Assembly (NCBI GenBank): GCA_030680235.1
Contig: JAUXWQ010000030.1
Location: 36,677 to 100,676, forward strand
Source: Coxiellaceae bacterium
GTDB lineage: Bacteria > Pseudomonadota > Gammaproteobacteria > Coxiellales > Coxiellaceae
DNA length: 64,000 nucleotides
Reading direction: 5' to 3'
Each line of letters opens with the position of its first letter. Within the stretch, counting starts at the first letter, position 1. This document shows, in pieces, positions 26,206-34,718 of this stretch. A program made the translations under genes and the position numbers. The notes under the pieces are model-generated. The model made no database searches. It was not told the DNA's origin and saw nothing but the letters and a program-made list of their open reading frames with translations.

Positions 26206-27188
26206 AATATTTAATTTTAGGTAGTAACTCATTTGCAGGGTCATCTTTGGTTAATTATTTATTGGCAAAAGAGCAGACTGTCATTGGCGTCAGTCGATCG
26301 CAAGAGCCAGACCCATTATTGCTTGCATACGCAAAAAATAAAAATATAAAATTATTTCGTTTTTATCAGTATGACATCAATAGCAATTTTAACGAGCTGA
26401 TTTCATTAATTAATAGAGAAAAGCCGCAATTTATTATTGATTTTGCTGGTCAAGGCATGGTTGCAGAAAGTTGGAAAAACCCAGAACAATGGTATCAAAC
26501 CAATTTTGTTGCCAAAGTGCGATTGCATAATCATTTAAGACAATGTGATTTTCTAGAGCGTTATATACGTGTTTCAACACCAGAAGTGTATGGCAGTGCA
26601 GATAATGCTGTAGATGAAACGCAAGCATTTAATCCCTCAACACCCTATGCTGTTTCACATGCAGCGATTGATATGAGTTTAAAAGCATTTTATCAACAGT
26701 ATCAGTTTCCTGTTGTTTTAACGCGCTTTGCCAATTTTTATGGGCCACATCAACAATTATACCGCATTATTCCGAGGACTATCTTGTATTGTCTTTTGGG
26801 TAAGAAACTGCAATTGCATGGCGGTGGAAAATCAGAACGCGCCTTTATTTACGGTGATGATGTTGCTTCTGGTATTGATGCTGTTATTCAGACTGGTAGC
26901 TTAGGTGAAACCTATCACTTTTCTGCTGGTAATGTTATTTCAATTAAAAAATTAGTTGAAATTATTTGTAAAAAAATGAACGTTAACTTTAATGAGCTTG
27001 TGGAAATGAGTGCTGATAGACCTGGTAAAGATGCATTATACAGCATGAAAACCGACAAAGCTGAAGCTCATTTAAAGTGGTCGCCAAAAATCAGCTTAGA
27101 GAACGGAATACAAAATACAATTAATTGGTTGCAGTCGAATGTAGAAAGTATTAAAACATTACCATTAGAATATATTCATAAATTATAG
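26202..27188 (+). CDS. NAD-dependent nucleotide-sugar dehydratase/epimerase (extended SDR)
   Basis: The 328-residue protein resembles GDP-mannose or dTDP-glucose 4,6-dehydratases: LGSNSFAGSSL at the N-terminus, DFAGQGMVAESW, RVSTPEVYGS, catalytic YAVSHAA and RFANFYGPHQ. The usual Tyr-x3-Lys is YAVSH (Tyr-x3-His), so the catalytic Lys is replaced, which is unusual and may change or abolish activity. The start is TTG at 26202 in a TTGA overlap with the previous stop. It probably makes a keto sugar for the two DegT aminotransferases that follow. Confidence 0.78.
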   Translation: MKYLILGSNSFAGSSLVNYLLAKEQTVIGVSRSQEPDPLLLAYAKNKNIKLFRFYQYDINSNFNELISLINREKPQFIIDFAGQGMVAESWKNPEQWYQTNFVAKVRLHNHLRQCDFLERYIRVSTPEVYGSADNAVDETQAFNPSTPYAVSHAAIDMSLKAFYQQYQFPVVLTRFANFYGPHQQLYRIIPRTILYCLLGKKLQLHGGGKSERAFIYGDDVASGIDAVIQTGSLGETYHFSAGNVISIKKLVEIICKKMNVNFNELVEMSADRPGKDALYSMKTDKAEAHLKWSPKISLENGIQNTINWLQSNVESIKTLPLEYIHKL

Positions 27189-27200
27189 GAATTTTTTACC

Positions 27201-28349
27201 ATGACGGTTGTTAATTTTTTACCAGAACAATATAAACAAGACAGTCAATTAGATATTAATCACAATTATCTTAGCCAGCAATTTTCTGATTGTGACATCC
27301 TTCTGGAAAAAATAAAAAATGTCGTGATGAATAACGACTTTACGCTTGGTGCTGAAGTAAATAATTTTGAAGATAAGTTTAAAGCTGCTTTAAATGCGAA
27401 ACATGCAATTGGCGTAGGTAGTGGAACAGATGCTTTATTTTTAAGCTTAAAGTCACTGGGTATTAAGGAAGGCGATGAAGTGATTACAACGCCATTTACC
27501 TTTTATGCCACTATTGGTGCGATTGTCACCGCTGGAGCAAAGCCTGTTTTTGCTGATATACTAGATGATTACAATATTGATCCTGATCAAATTGAATCAA
27601 AAATCACTTCAAAAACAAAAGCAATTTTACCTGTGCATTGGGCGGGCAAGCCTTGTCGTATGGATGAGATCAATTTAATTGCGAAGAAGCATAATTTATT
27701 TATTGTTGAGGATGCTTGTCATGCGATTCAGGCAACTTACAAAAATAATTTTGCAGGAACCTTAGGGGATATTGGTTGTTTTAGCTTCCATCCTTTAAAA
27801 AATTTAAATGTGTGGGGGGACGGTGGTATTATTACAACCAATAATGACGATATTGCCAATCAATTACGTTTAATTAGAAATCATGGATTAAAAGGCCGAG
27901 ATGAATGCGCTGTTTTTTCTTATAATTCACGTTTGGATACCATTCAAGCGGTTGTTGCGGATCATATATTATCAACAAAAATGGATAATATAACGCAATC
28001 TCGTATTCGCAACGCCCATTATTTAGATAACGGATTAAAACCAATCTCCGAAATTATTATTCCTAATCGAGAAAATGATATCAAACAAGTTTATCATTTA
28101 TATTCAATTCGCTGTAAAAATCGTGATGCATTAAAAAACTATTTGCTTAAGCATGGGGTTGATGCAAAAATTCATTACCCAATTCCAATGCATTTACAGC
28201 CAGCAGCAAAACCATATGGATATCAAAAAGGTGATTTTCCAAAAACGGAAATGGTTTGCGCACAAACATTGTCATTGCCCGTGCATGAATTCATTACACA
28301 AAATAATTTAGATTATATGATAACGTTAATTAAGAATTTTTATGAATGA
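27201..28349 (+). CDS. DegT/DnrJ/EryC1/StrS aminotransferase, paralogue 1
   Basis: These PLP enzymes convert keto nucleotide sugars to amino sugars. The 382-residue protein has GVGSGTDALFLSLK, VHWAGKPCRMDEI, VEDACHAIQA and the PLP lysine Lys200 in FHPLKNLNVWGDGG. It is closely similar throughout to the protein encoded at 28532-29656 (for example IHYPIPMHLQPAA against VHYPIPLHLQPAA), so the pair arose by duplication. A CCCCCTT-type repeat separates them. An N-terminal extension of about 25 residues is unique to this copy. Confidence 0.88.
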   Translation: MTVVNFLPEQYKQDSQLDINHNYLSQQFSDCDILLEKIKNVVMNNDFTLGAEVNNFEDKFKAALNAKHAIGVGSGTDALFLSLKSLGIKEGDEVITTPFTFYATIGAIVTAGAKPVFADILDDYNIDPDQIESKITSKTKAILPVHWAGKPCRMDEINLIAKKHNLFIVEDACHAIQATYKNNFAGTLGDIGCFSFHPLKNLNVWGDGGIITTNNDDIANQLRLIRNHGLKGRDECAVFSYNSRLDTIQAVVADHILSTKMDNITQSRIRNAHYLDNGLKPISEIIIPNRENDIKQVYHLYSIRCKNRDALKNYLLKHGVDAKIHYPIPMHLQPAAKPYGYQKGDFPKTEMVCAQTLSLPVHEFITQNNLDYMITLIKNFYE

Positions 28350-28401
28350 GAAGATTTACATTAAAAAGTCAATGATGATCGGTGATAATTGATATGCTTG
28401 A

Positions 28402-28505
28402 ACAGAGCGATTACCCCCTTTGAAAAAGGGGGTCGTGTTTTAATGTGCATAGTGAACTTGAAAATGCAAAATACTCTCGCGCATTAAAACCGGGGGAGAT
28501 TTATT
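28402..28505. repeat. CCCCCTTT palindromic repeat between the two aminotransferase genes
   Basis: A perfect hairpin CCCCCTTTGAAAAAGGGGG (28414-28432) is followed by an inverted repeat GTTTTAATGTGC / GCGCATTAAAAC (28437-28448 and 28479-28490) and CGGGGGAGATTTATTA. The left part AGCGATTACCCCCTT is shared with 24526-24540. It fills most of the 182-bp gap and may also act as a transcript hairpin. Confidence 0.6.
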
Positions 28506-28531
28506 AAAAATATAATACCAGGACGTATTAA

Positions 28532-29656
28532 ATGACCACAGTATCAGAAACCAAACTAACCGTCCCATTTGTCGATTTTAAGCAGCGCTATGCACTTTAT
28601 CGCAATGAAATATTACCTGCCGTTGATGAGGTATTCTCATCTGGCAATTATATTCTAGGGTCTTACGTTGAAGAGCTAGAAAAAACGCTATCAGAATATT
28701 TAAACTGCCCTTATGTTTTGTGCATTAACGATGGCACAACCGCATTAATTTTAGCCTTAAAAGTATTGAATATTGGCGCTGGTGATGAAGTCATTGTTCC
28801 TGTAAATTCCTTTGTTGCTTCTGCCGGCTCTGTTGTTGCTGTTGGTGCTAAACCTGTTTTTTGTGATGTATCTGATGATTTAAATATAGATGTAGAGCAA
28901 ATTCAAAAACATATTACATCAAGAACAAAAGCCATTATGCCTGTGCATTTAACGGGTCGTCCCGCAAACATGAAAGAAATCATGTTAATAGCACAAAAAA
29001 ATAATTTAGCTGTGATTGAAGATGCCGCACAATCTATTGGTGCAAAATATAATAATCAATTTACAGGAACAATTGGTGATATTGGTTGTTTTAGTTTGCA
29101 TCCTCTAAAAAATTTATATGCTTATGGTGATGCAGGCATTATTACCACAAAAAACAAGGCTCATTATGAACAACTCAAGTTATTGCGTAATCATGGATTA
29201 GTTGATCGTGACACCTGTGCGCAATGGGGTATGAATGCACGTATTGATAGTTTGCAAGCAAAATTAGTCTCTATTGGATTAATGCATTTACCTGAATGGA
29301 CGGAAAAAAGACGAAAAAACGCAGTACTGTACCAAGCTGTCTTAAAAAATCATGTGCATGTCCCGTTTGATACTCAAGAACAATTCTCTGTTTACCATAA
29401 TTTTGTCATACAAACTGAAAAACGTGATCAATTAGCCCAGTTTTTACGTGAAGAAGGAATTGATACGCGTGTACATTACCCTATCCCTTTGCATTTACAA
29501 CCTGCAGCGCGAAATTTAAATTATAATCTGGGTGATTTCCCCAACGCAGAGCGATTAGCAAAAGAAATGATGAGCTTGCCGATTTATCCTGAATTATCAG
29601 CCGAAGCAATTGAGTATGTGATTGTAAAAACTCAGGAGTTTTTCAATGGGATCTGA
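28532..29656 (+). CDS. DegT/DnrJ/EryC1/StrS aminotransferase, paralogue 2
   Basis: The 374-residue PLP enzyme has CINDGTTALILALK, VHLTGRPANMKEI, IEDAAQSIGA and Lys193 in LHPLKNLYAYGDAG. It is a paralogue of the gene at 27201. The presence of two complete copies with different N-termini and different residues around the lysine suggests that they aminate different keto sugars or different positions. It overlaps the next methyltransferase gene by 11 bases. Confidence 0.88.
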   Translation: MTTVSETKLTVPFVDFKQRYALYRNEILPAVDEVFSSGNYILGSYVEELEKTLSEYLNCPYVLCINDGTTALILALKVLNIGAGDEVIVPVNSFVASAGSVVAVGAKPVFCDVSDDLNIDVEQIQKHITSRTKAIMPVHLTGRPANMKEIMLIAQKNNLAVIEDAAQSIGAKYNNQFTGTIGDIGCFSLHPLKNLYAYGDAGIITTKNKAHYEQLKLLRNHGLVDRDTCAQWGMNARIDSLQAKLVSIGLMHLPEWTEKRRKNAVLYQAVLKNHVHVPFDTQEQFSVYHNFVIQTEKRDQLAQFLREEGIDTRVHYPIPLHLQPAARNLNYNLGDFPNAERLAKEMMSLPIYPELSAEAIEYVIVKTQEFFNGI

Positions 29657-30305
29657 AATTAATTTAATGGAAAATTATCCCAGATCAAAACGAAATATTT
29701 TTGAACGTGGGCAAACAAAAACACCTGAAGATAGAGCAATTGCACAAGAATTTGGAAAAGCATTTTTTGATGGTTCTCGTGATCAAGGTTATGGTGGTTT
29801 TTCCTACCATCCTCGTTTTTGGGAGCCTGTTATTCCAGATTTTCAAAAACGCTATAATTTAAATGAATCAAGCAGCGTTTTAGATATTGGTTGTGCAAAA
29901 GGATTTATGTTGTATGATTTTGAACGGCTAATTCCCAATATAACCGTAAAAGGAATTGATATATCTAAATATGCTATTGAAAATGCGATGGATGAAATAA
30001 AACAACATTGCCAAATAGCATGTGCAACCGATTTGCCTTTTCCTGATAATAGTTTTGATTGTATTATTTCAATTACAACTTTGCACAATCTTGAGCGCCC
30101 AGAATTAATTAAAGCATTACAAGAAATTGAACGTGTAAAACGCAAATATAGTTTTATTACCGTTGATGCGTATCATAACGACGAAGAAAAAGAACGCATG
30201 AATGCGTGGAATTTAACAGCAAAAACAGTTTTACATGTTGATGACTGGAAAAAATTATTTAAAGAAGCAGGATACACAGGTGACTACTACTGGTTTATAC
30301 CATAG
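29646..30305 (+). CDS. class I SAM-dependent methyltransferase
   Basis: The 219-residue protein has SVLDIGCAKGFMLYDF (about residues 77-92), GIDISKYAI after strand 2 and DLPFPDNSFDCIISITTLHN, the standard class I methyltransferase core. The start lies 11 bases inside the preceding aminotransferase gene, with CAGGAG upstream. The Cys in GCAKG is an acceptable variant of the glycine-rich loop. Acceptor unknown; sugar N- or O-methylation is likely from context. Confidence 0.82.
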   Translation: MGSEINLMENYPRSKRNIFERGQTKTPEDRAIAQEFGKAFFDGSRDQGYGGFSYHPRFWEPVIPDFQKRYNLNESSSVLDIGCAKGFMLYDFERLIPNITVKGIDISKYAIENAMDEIKQHCQIACATDLPFPDNSFDCIISITTLHNLERPELIKALQEIERVKRKYSFITVDAYHNDEEKERMNAWNLTAKTVLHVDDWKKLFKEAGYTGDYYWFIP

Positions 30306-30358
30306 GAAGTTGTTCGGAAGCACGCACGTAGTAAGTGCGTATTATGCGTAGGGAACAT

Positions 30359-31354
30359 ATGTTAAAGATTAATTTATTTTATTCCATGCTCCGTATTCGT
30401 ATGATCGAAGAAGCGATTGCAGAGAATTACGCAAAACAAAAAATGCGAACACCTGTACACTTATCTATTGGGCAGGAAGCAGCAGCAGCTGCTAGTGGCG
30501 CTGTATTACGAAAAACAGATTATGCTGTCAGCAGTCATCGTGCCCATGCCCATTATTTTGCAAAAGGCGGTGATTTAAATGCAATGATTGCCGAATTACA
30601 TGGCAAAGTAACAGGCTGTTGCCGTGGACGCGGTGGCTCGATGCATTTAATTGATCAATCAGTTGGATTTATGGGTAGTACAGCGATTGTTGGTAACACA
30701 ATTCCAATTGGCGTTGGTCTTGGCTTATCAATTCAATTAAGCGGGGATGATCGAATTGCTTGTATTTATTTAGGTGATGGTTCAATTGAAGAAGGGGCGT
30801 TTTACGAATCATTGAATTTTGCGGTTTTAAAAAAATTACCCGTATTATTTATTTGTGAAAATAATTTATATTCTGTTTACACGCCATTACATAAACGCCA
30901 GCCTAATAACAGAAAAATACATGAATTTGTTAAATCAATTGGTGCGCAAACAGATTGCGTTGAAGATGGCTATGATGTTTTAGCTTGTTACAATTCATTA
31001 GAAAAAATGGCCAAAAATGTGCGCGCAGGAAATGGTCCTGGTTTTGTGGAAATTTATACTTACCGTTATCGTGAGCATTGCGGCCCTAATTACGACAATG
31101 ATATTGGGTATCGATCAATTGCAGAATATGAATCCTGGCGAAAACGAGATTCAATTGATGCTTTCCAGACTTATTTACAAAAAGAATTGATCCTAACAGA
31201 AAATCAAATTAAAAAAATGAAAAGTGATATTGCAGCAGAAATTTTCTATGCGTTTGAGTTTGCAGAAAAATCCCCTTTCCCAAATCAAATTGAAGCGGTC
31301 TCGGGTGAATATGCACCTAATGCAGTTATTGAGGAGGTTGCATGCGTCAATTAA
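30359..31354 (+). CDS. thiamine-diphosphate-dependent dehydrogenase E1, alpha subunit
   Basis: The 331-residue protein is like pyruvate/acetoin dehydrogenase E1-alpha: HLSIGQEAAAAASGAVL, RGRGGSMHLID and the ThDP-binding motif GDGSIEEGAFYESLNFA. It pairs with the beta subunit encoded directly downstream (13-base overlap). No E2 or E3 gene is near, and the neighbours are sugar enzymes, so it may transfer or decarboxylate a keto acid in sugar modification rather than in central metabolism. ATG 30359 has AGGGA upstream; GTG 30335 and ATG 30344 are alternatives. A small hairpin (ACGCAC/GTGCGT, 30323-30341) lies in the leader. Confidence 0.85.
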   Translation: MLKINLFYSMLRIRMIEEAIAENYAKQKMRTPVHLSIGQEAAAAASGAVLRKTDYAVSSHRAHAHYFAKGGDLNAMIAELHGKVTGCCRGRGGSMHLIDQSVGFMGSTAIVGNTIPIGVGLGLSIQLSGDDRIACIYLGDGSIEEGAFYESLNFAVLKKLPVLFICENNLYSVYTPLHKRQPNNRKIHEFVKSIGAQTDCVEDGYDVLACYNSLEKMAKNVRAGNGPGFVEIYTYRYREHCGPNYDNDIGYRSIAEYESWRKRDSIDAFQTYLQKELILTENQIKKMKSDIAAEIFYAFEFAEKSPFPNQIEAVSGEYAPNAVIEEVACVN

Positions 31355-32397
31355 CGTATACACAAGCTATTAATGAAGCCTTGCATTTAGCAATGCAAGA
31401 CAATCCAAAATTAATTTGTTATGGGTTAGGTACGGATGATCCAAAAGCTATTTTTGGCACAACGCAGAAATTACAAGAATGCTTTGGTACAAATCGTGTT
31501 TTTGATATGCCAACTTCTGAAAATGCCATGACGGGTGTTGCCGTGGGTTGTGCACTGGGTGGATACCCATCCGTGATGTCACATCAACGCCTCGACTTTT
31601 TTTTATTAGCAATGGACCAGCTCGTGAATTCCGCTGCAAAATGGCATTACATGTTTGGCGGACAAAATTCCGTTCCCATTGTCATTCGTTTAATTTTGGG
31701 GCGTGGTTGGGGACAGGGGCCAACGCATTCTCAAAATTTACAATCCTGGTTTGCACATATTCCTGGATTAAAGGTGGTGTCACCAACTTCTGCGTATGAC
31801 GCAAAGGGATTAATGTTGTCGAGTATTCGTGACAACAATCCTGTTGTGTTTTTAGAGCACCGTTGGCTGGGTAATAGTGTGAGTGAAGTGCCAGAAGAAC
31901 ACTATGAAATTCCATTAGGAAAAGCAAAGGTTGTTAGAAATGGCACGGATATTTCATTAATTGGTATGTCCTATATGACAGTTGAAGCAATGCGTGCTGC
32001 AGAATATTTAGCTGAATTTAATATTTCATGTGACATTGTGGATTTGCGCAGCATTCGCCCAATAGATTGGGAAACTGTTTTTAATTCTGTACGAAAAACA
32101 AAACGACTTTTAGCATTAGATACGAGTCAACCCACTTGTTCTGTTGCCAGTGAAATTATTTCTCTTGTTTCAAGCACGCTGTTTTCTGAATTAAAATCAG
32201 CGCCACACATGTTGGCGAATCCTGACAATCCAGAACCAACGAGTTTTGGATTAACCAAGCATTATCATCCGAGCGCTGAAGATATTGTGACGAGAGTTGC
32301 GAACATGTTAGGTATTGAAATTCCAACGGCACCATTGCGTGAAAAGAGAACTTGCCAGCATGATGTGCCGGGTGATTGGTTTAAGGGGCCATTTTAA
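31342..32397 (+). CDS. thiamine-diphosphate-dependent dehydrogenase E1, beta subunit
   Basis: The 351-residue protein has the transketolase pyrimidine-binding half (DMPTSENAMTGVAVGCALGG) with RLDFFLLAMDQLVNSAAKWHYM, then the transketolase C-terminal half (DIVDLRSIRPIDWETV). It starts within the alpha gene with GGAGG upstream, so the two subunits are made together. It ends with a short tail (RTCQHDVPGDWFKGPF) resembling those in E1-beta-like proteins of glycan clusters. It would need the alpha subunit to act. Confidence 0.86.
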   Translation: MRQLTYTQAINEALHLAMQDNPKLICYGLGTDDPKAIFGTTQKLQECFGTNRVFDMPTSENAMTGVAVGCALGGYPSVMSHQRLDFFLLAMDQLVNSAAKWHYMFGGQNSVPIVIRLILGRGWGQGPTHSQNLQSWFAHIPGLKVVSPTSAYDAKGLMLSSIRDNNPVVFLEHRWLGNSVSEVPEEHYEIPLGKAKVVRNGTDISLIGMSYMTVEAMRAAEYLAEFNISCDIVDLRSIRPIDWETVFNSVRKTKRLLALDTSQPTCSVASEIISLVSSTLFSELKSAPHMLANPDNPEPTSFGLTKHYHPSAEDIVTRVANMLGIEIPTAPLREKRTCQHDVPGDWFKGPF

Positions 32398-32403
32398 AAC
32401 AGT

Positions 32404-33477
32404 GTGAGCGTGAATGTGAGTGAAAAAAATTTTCCGACAATGACTGCCGCCGTGTTAACAGAACACGGCAAACCATTATCACTTTTTGATAATATTCTCA
32501 TTCCAAAACCAAACAAAGGGCAGGTGTTGGTAAAAATGACGTTCGCGGGCTTGTGTCATAGTCAATTAATGGAAATCGATGGCAAGCGTGGAGAAGATAA
32601 ATATTTACCCCATTTATTAGGTCATGAAGGGGTTGGAACGGTTGTTGAAATTGGTGAAGGCGTGACAAAGGTAAAACCCAGTGATGAAGTGATTTTGGGT
32701 TGGATTAAAGGTAAAGGATTAGAAGGTGGTGGATCGCAATATAAAACAACAGATGGATTAATGATTAATTCGGGTTCGGTAACCACCTTCAGTGAATATT
32801 CGTTAGTTTCTGAGAATCGATTAACATTAAAACCAGAAAATACGCCATCAGAACTAGCAGTTTTATATGGTTGTGCCGTACCAACTGGGTTAGGCATGGT
32901 GTTAAATGCAGTGCCAGAAAATTTCACTGGTAATGTGGGTTTTGTTGGGTTAGGCGGCATTGGATTAAGTGCTTTATTATCAGCGAAATTACGAACTTTT
33001 AATAAAGTGATTGCCATTGACGTTAATCCGGAAAAATTGGCACTAGCTAAAGAACTGGGCGCAACGGATGTGATTAATCCATTAGAAACAAATACCCATG
33101 AAACAATAAAGGCATTAACTAATAATATGGGATTAGATTATTGTTTTGAATCTGCAGGTAGTGTCAAAACGATTGAGCTGGCATTTGAATTAACGCGTCG
33201 AAGTGGCGGACAATGCATTTTTGCATCACATCCACCTGCGAGTGAAAAAATTGCATTAGATCCGTTTGAATTAATTTGCGGGAAACATATTTCTGGTACA
33301 TGGGGTGGTCAATCCATTCCTGATAATGATATTAAAAAATTTGATGATTATTATAAAAAAGGATTGTTACCATTGGATAAATTGATCAGCAAGCAATATG
33401 CATTAGAGAACATTAATGAAGCTATTATTGACTTAAAAAATAAGAAAATTGTAAGGGCATTGATTCAATGCTCATAA
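32404..33477 (+). CDS. zinc-type medium-chain alcohol dehydrogenase
   Basis: The 357-residue protein has the MDR layout: AGLCHSQLMEIDGKRG with the first catalytic zinc ligand Cys, LGHEGVGTVVEIGEGV with the second-ligand His-Glu pair, and the Rossmann motif GFVGLGGIGLSAL (about residues 180-192). The four-Cys structural-zinc lobe is not recognisable (that stretch reads LGWIKGKGLEGGGSQYK). It starts with GTG 6 bases after the E1-beta stop. It may reduce or oxidise the product of the E1 enzyme; substrate unknown. Confidence 0.83.
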   Translation: MSVNVSEKNFPTMTAAVLTEHGKPLSLFDNILIPKPNKGQVLVKMTFAGLCHSQLMEIDGKRGEDKYLPHLLGHEGVGTVVEIGEGVTKVKPSDEVILGWIKGKGLEGGGSQYKTTDGLMINSGSVTTFSEYSLVSENRLTLKPENTPSELAVLYGCAVPTGLGMVLNAVPENFTGNVGFVGLGGIGLSALLSAKLRTFNKVIAIDVNPEKLALAKELGATDVINPLETNTHETIKALTNNMGLDYCFESAGSVKTIELAFELTRRSGGQCIFASHPPASEKIALDPFELICGKHISGTWGGQSIPDNDIKKFDDYYKKGLLPLDKLISKQYALENINEAIIDLKNKKIVRALIQCS

Positions 33478-33508
33478 CGAAATGTAAACATAAAATGGAT
33501 TTTTTAGC

Positions 33509-34699
33509 ATGGAAAATAAAGAAATTACCTTTAATGAAACAGATAAATGGTTAGTAGAAAATTGTTTTAAAATCGATGAGGTTCTTGCCATTGTTTTTTT
33601 AGGTCGCAGTGGCAGTGTCTTTTTAGGGAGTTTATTAGACAATCATCCGCAAGTGATTATGCTTCCTGGAACACAATTGGCATTTTATGATTTTTTTTGG
33701 GAAAAATATTCTGGTTTGTCTAATGTAGAAAATTTAGTAAATACTTTTTGTGCTTATTTTTCTTCTTTTTTTGATGTTCATGCATTTAGCCCATTATCGT
33801 TGGGAACACAACCATCTTTAGATCTTGGTTTTTCTTCAATGGGTGAGGACCGAAATGAAAAGGTAGAAATTGATAAAGAGAAATTTAAAAAAATAATGTA
33901 TTGCATTTTAAGTAAGATTTCCCATGTCAATAAAAAAAATTTTTTTCAGGCCATACATGTTGCGTATACTATTTCTAATGACAATAGTTCGCGGTTAGAT
34001 AAAAATAGACTTCCTTTGATTGTCTATCAATTACATATGAATTGGGAAAATCTTGTTACCAGTTTGGTGTCTGATTTTCCTAAAACCAAATTTATTCATA
34101 TGATACGAGAACCGTTTCAAACGGTTGGGTCACACTTTAAGCATACTAATTATAGGGCTAATGTGATGAATTATTTTTATCGCGATGCATTTCCTTATGC
34201 TGAAAATAGTGCCTCAAAGGCCATTAAACTTGAAGATTTACACACGCAACCAACTGAAGTTATGAAAAAAATAAGCGATTGGATTAATATTGGCTGGTCT
34301 GATTCATTAATGGAATCTACTTTTAATGGAAAAAAGTGGTGGAATTTAAAGGATGTAGAGCAAGTGAGTGGATTTAATAAAGTGATTATTTCAAAAAATC
34401 ACAGTAGCTTATATTATAAATTTGACAAATATCGACTGGAAATTTTGTATTCTAAACGCTTTAAGCTCTGGGGGTACTCGAGTAAAACTTATTCAAAATT
34501 AGATCATTTTATAGCACTACCCTTATTATTATTTCCATTTAAAATGGAAATCATATCGTATCGCAACGCTTTTTCAATAACAAAATTGCATGGATTAAAG
34601 AATATTGTGTTAGATCTTTTTTCTAAAAAGCGTTTTTATTTATTTTCAGCGTGGAAATATTCGTTATCAAAAGAAGTGCGAGAAGTACGTCTTTTGTAA
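33509..34699 (+). CDS. sulfotransferase-fold protein, candidate transferase for a 3'-phosphonucleotide donor
   Basis: The 396-residue protein has the 5'-phosphate-binding loop FLGRSGSVFLGSLLDNHP (Gly32-Ser36) and the 3'-phosphate-binding motif with Arg200 and Ser208 (IREPFQTVGSHF), both typical of PAPS-dependent sulfotransferases. No ATP sulfurylase is in the window. Directly downstream are CysQ and a CysC-like kinase that sits in an apparent phosphoramidate pathway whose final donor also carries a 3'-phosphate. So it could transfer either sulfate from PAPS or (methyl)phosphoramidate from the 3'-phospho-CDP donor. This second role is inference. Confidence 0.68.
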   Translation: MENKEITFNETDKWLVENCFKIDEVLAIVFLGRSGSVFLGSLLDNHPQVIMLPGTQLAFYDFFWEKYSGLSNVENLVNTFCAYFSSFFDVHAFSPLSLGTQPSLDLGFSSMGEDRNEKVEIDKEKFKKIMYCILSKISHVNKKNFFQAIHVAYTISNDNSSRLDKNRLPLIVYQLHMNWENLVTSLVSDFPKTKFIHMIREPFQTVGSHFKHTNYRANVMNYFYRDAFPYAENSASKAIKLEDLHTQPTEVMKKISDWINIGWSDSLMESTFNGKKWWNLKDVEQVSGFNKVIISKNHSSLYYKFDKYRLEILYSKRFKLWGYSSKTYSKLDHFIALPLLLFPFKMEIISYRNAFSITKLHGLKNIVLDLFSKKRFYLFSAWKYSLSKEVREVRLL

Positions 34700-34718
34700 A
34701 AAACAAGGTGATTTACAA

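Noticed and set aside
32622..33017. Minus-strand frame of 131 codons
   Set aside because: It is antisense to the zinc-type dehydrogenase gene and shows no protein-family features.
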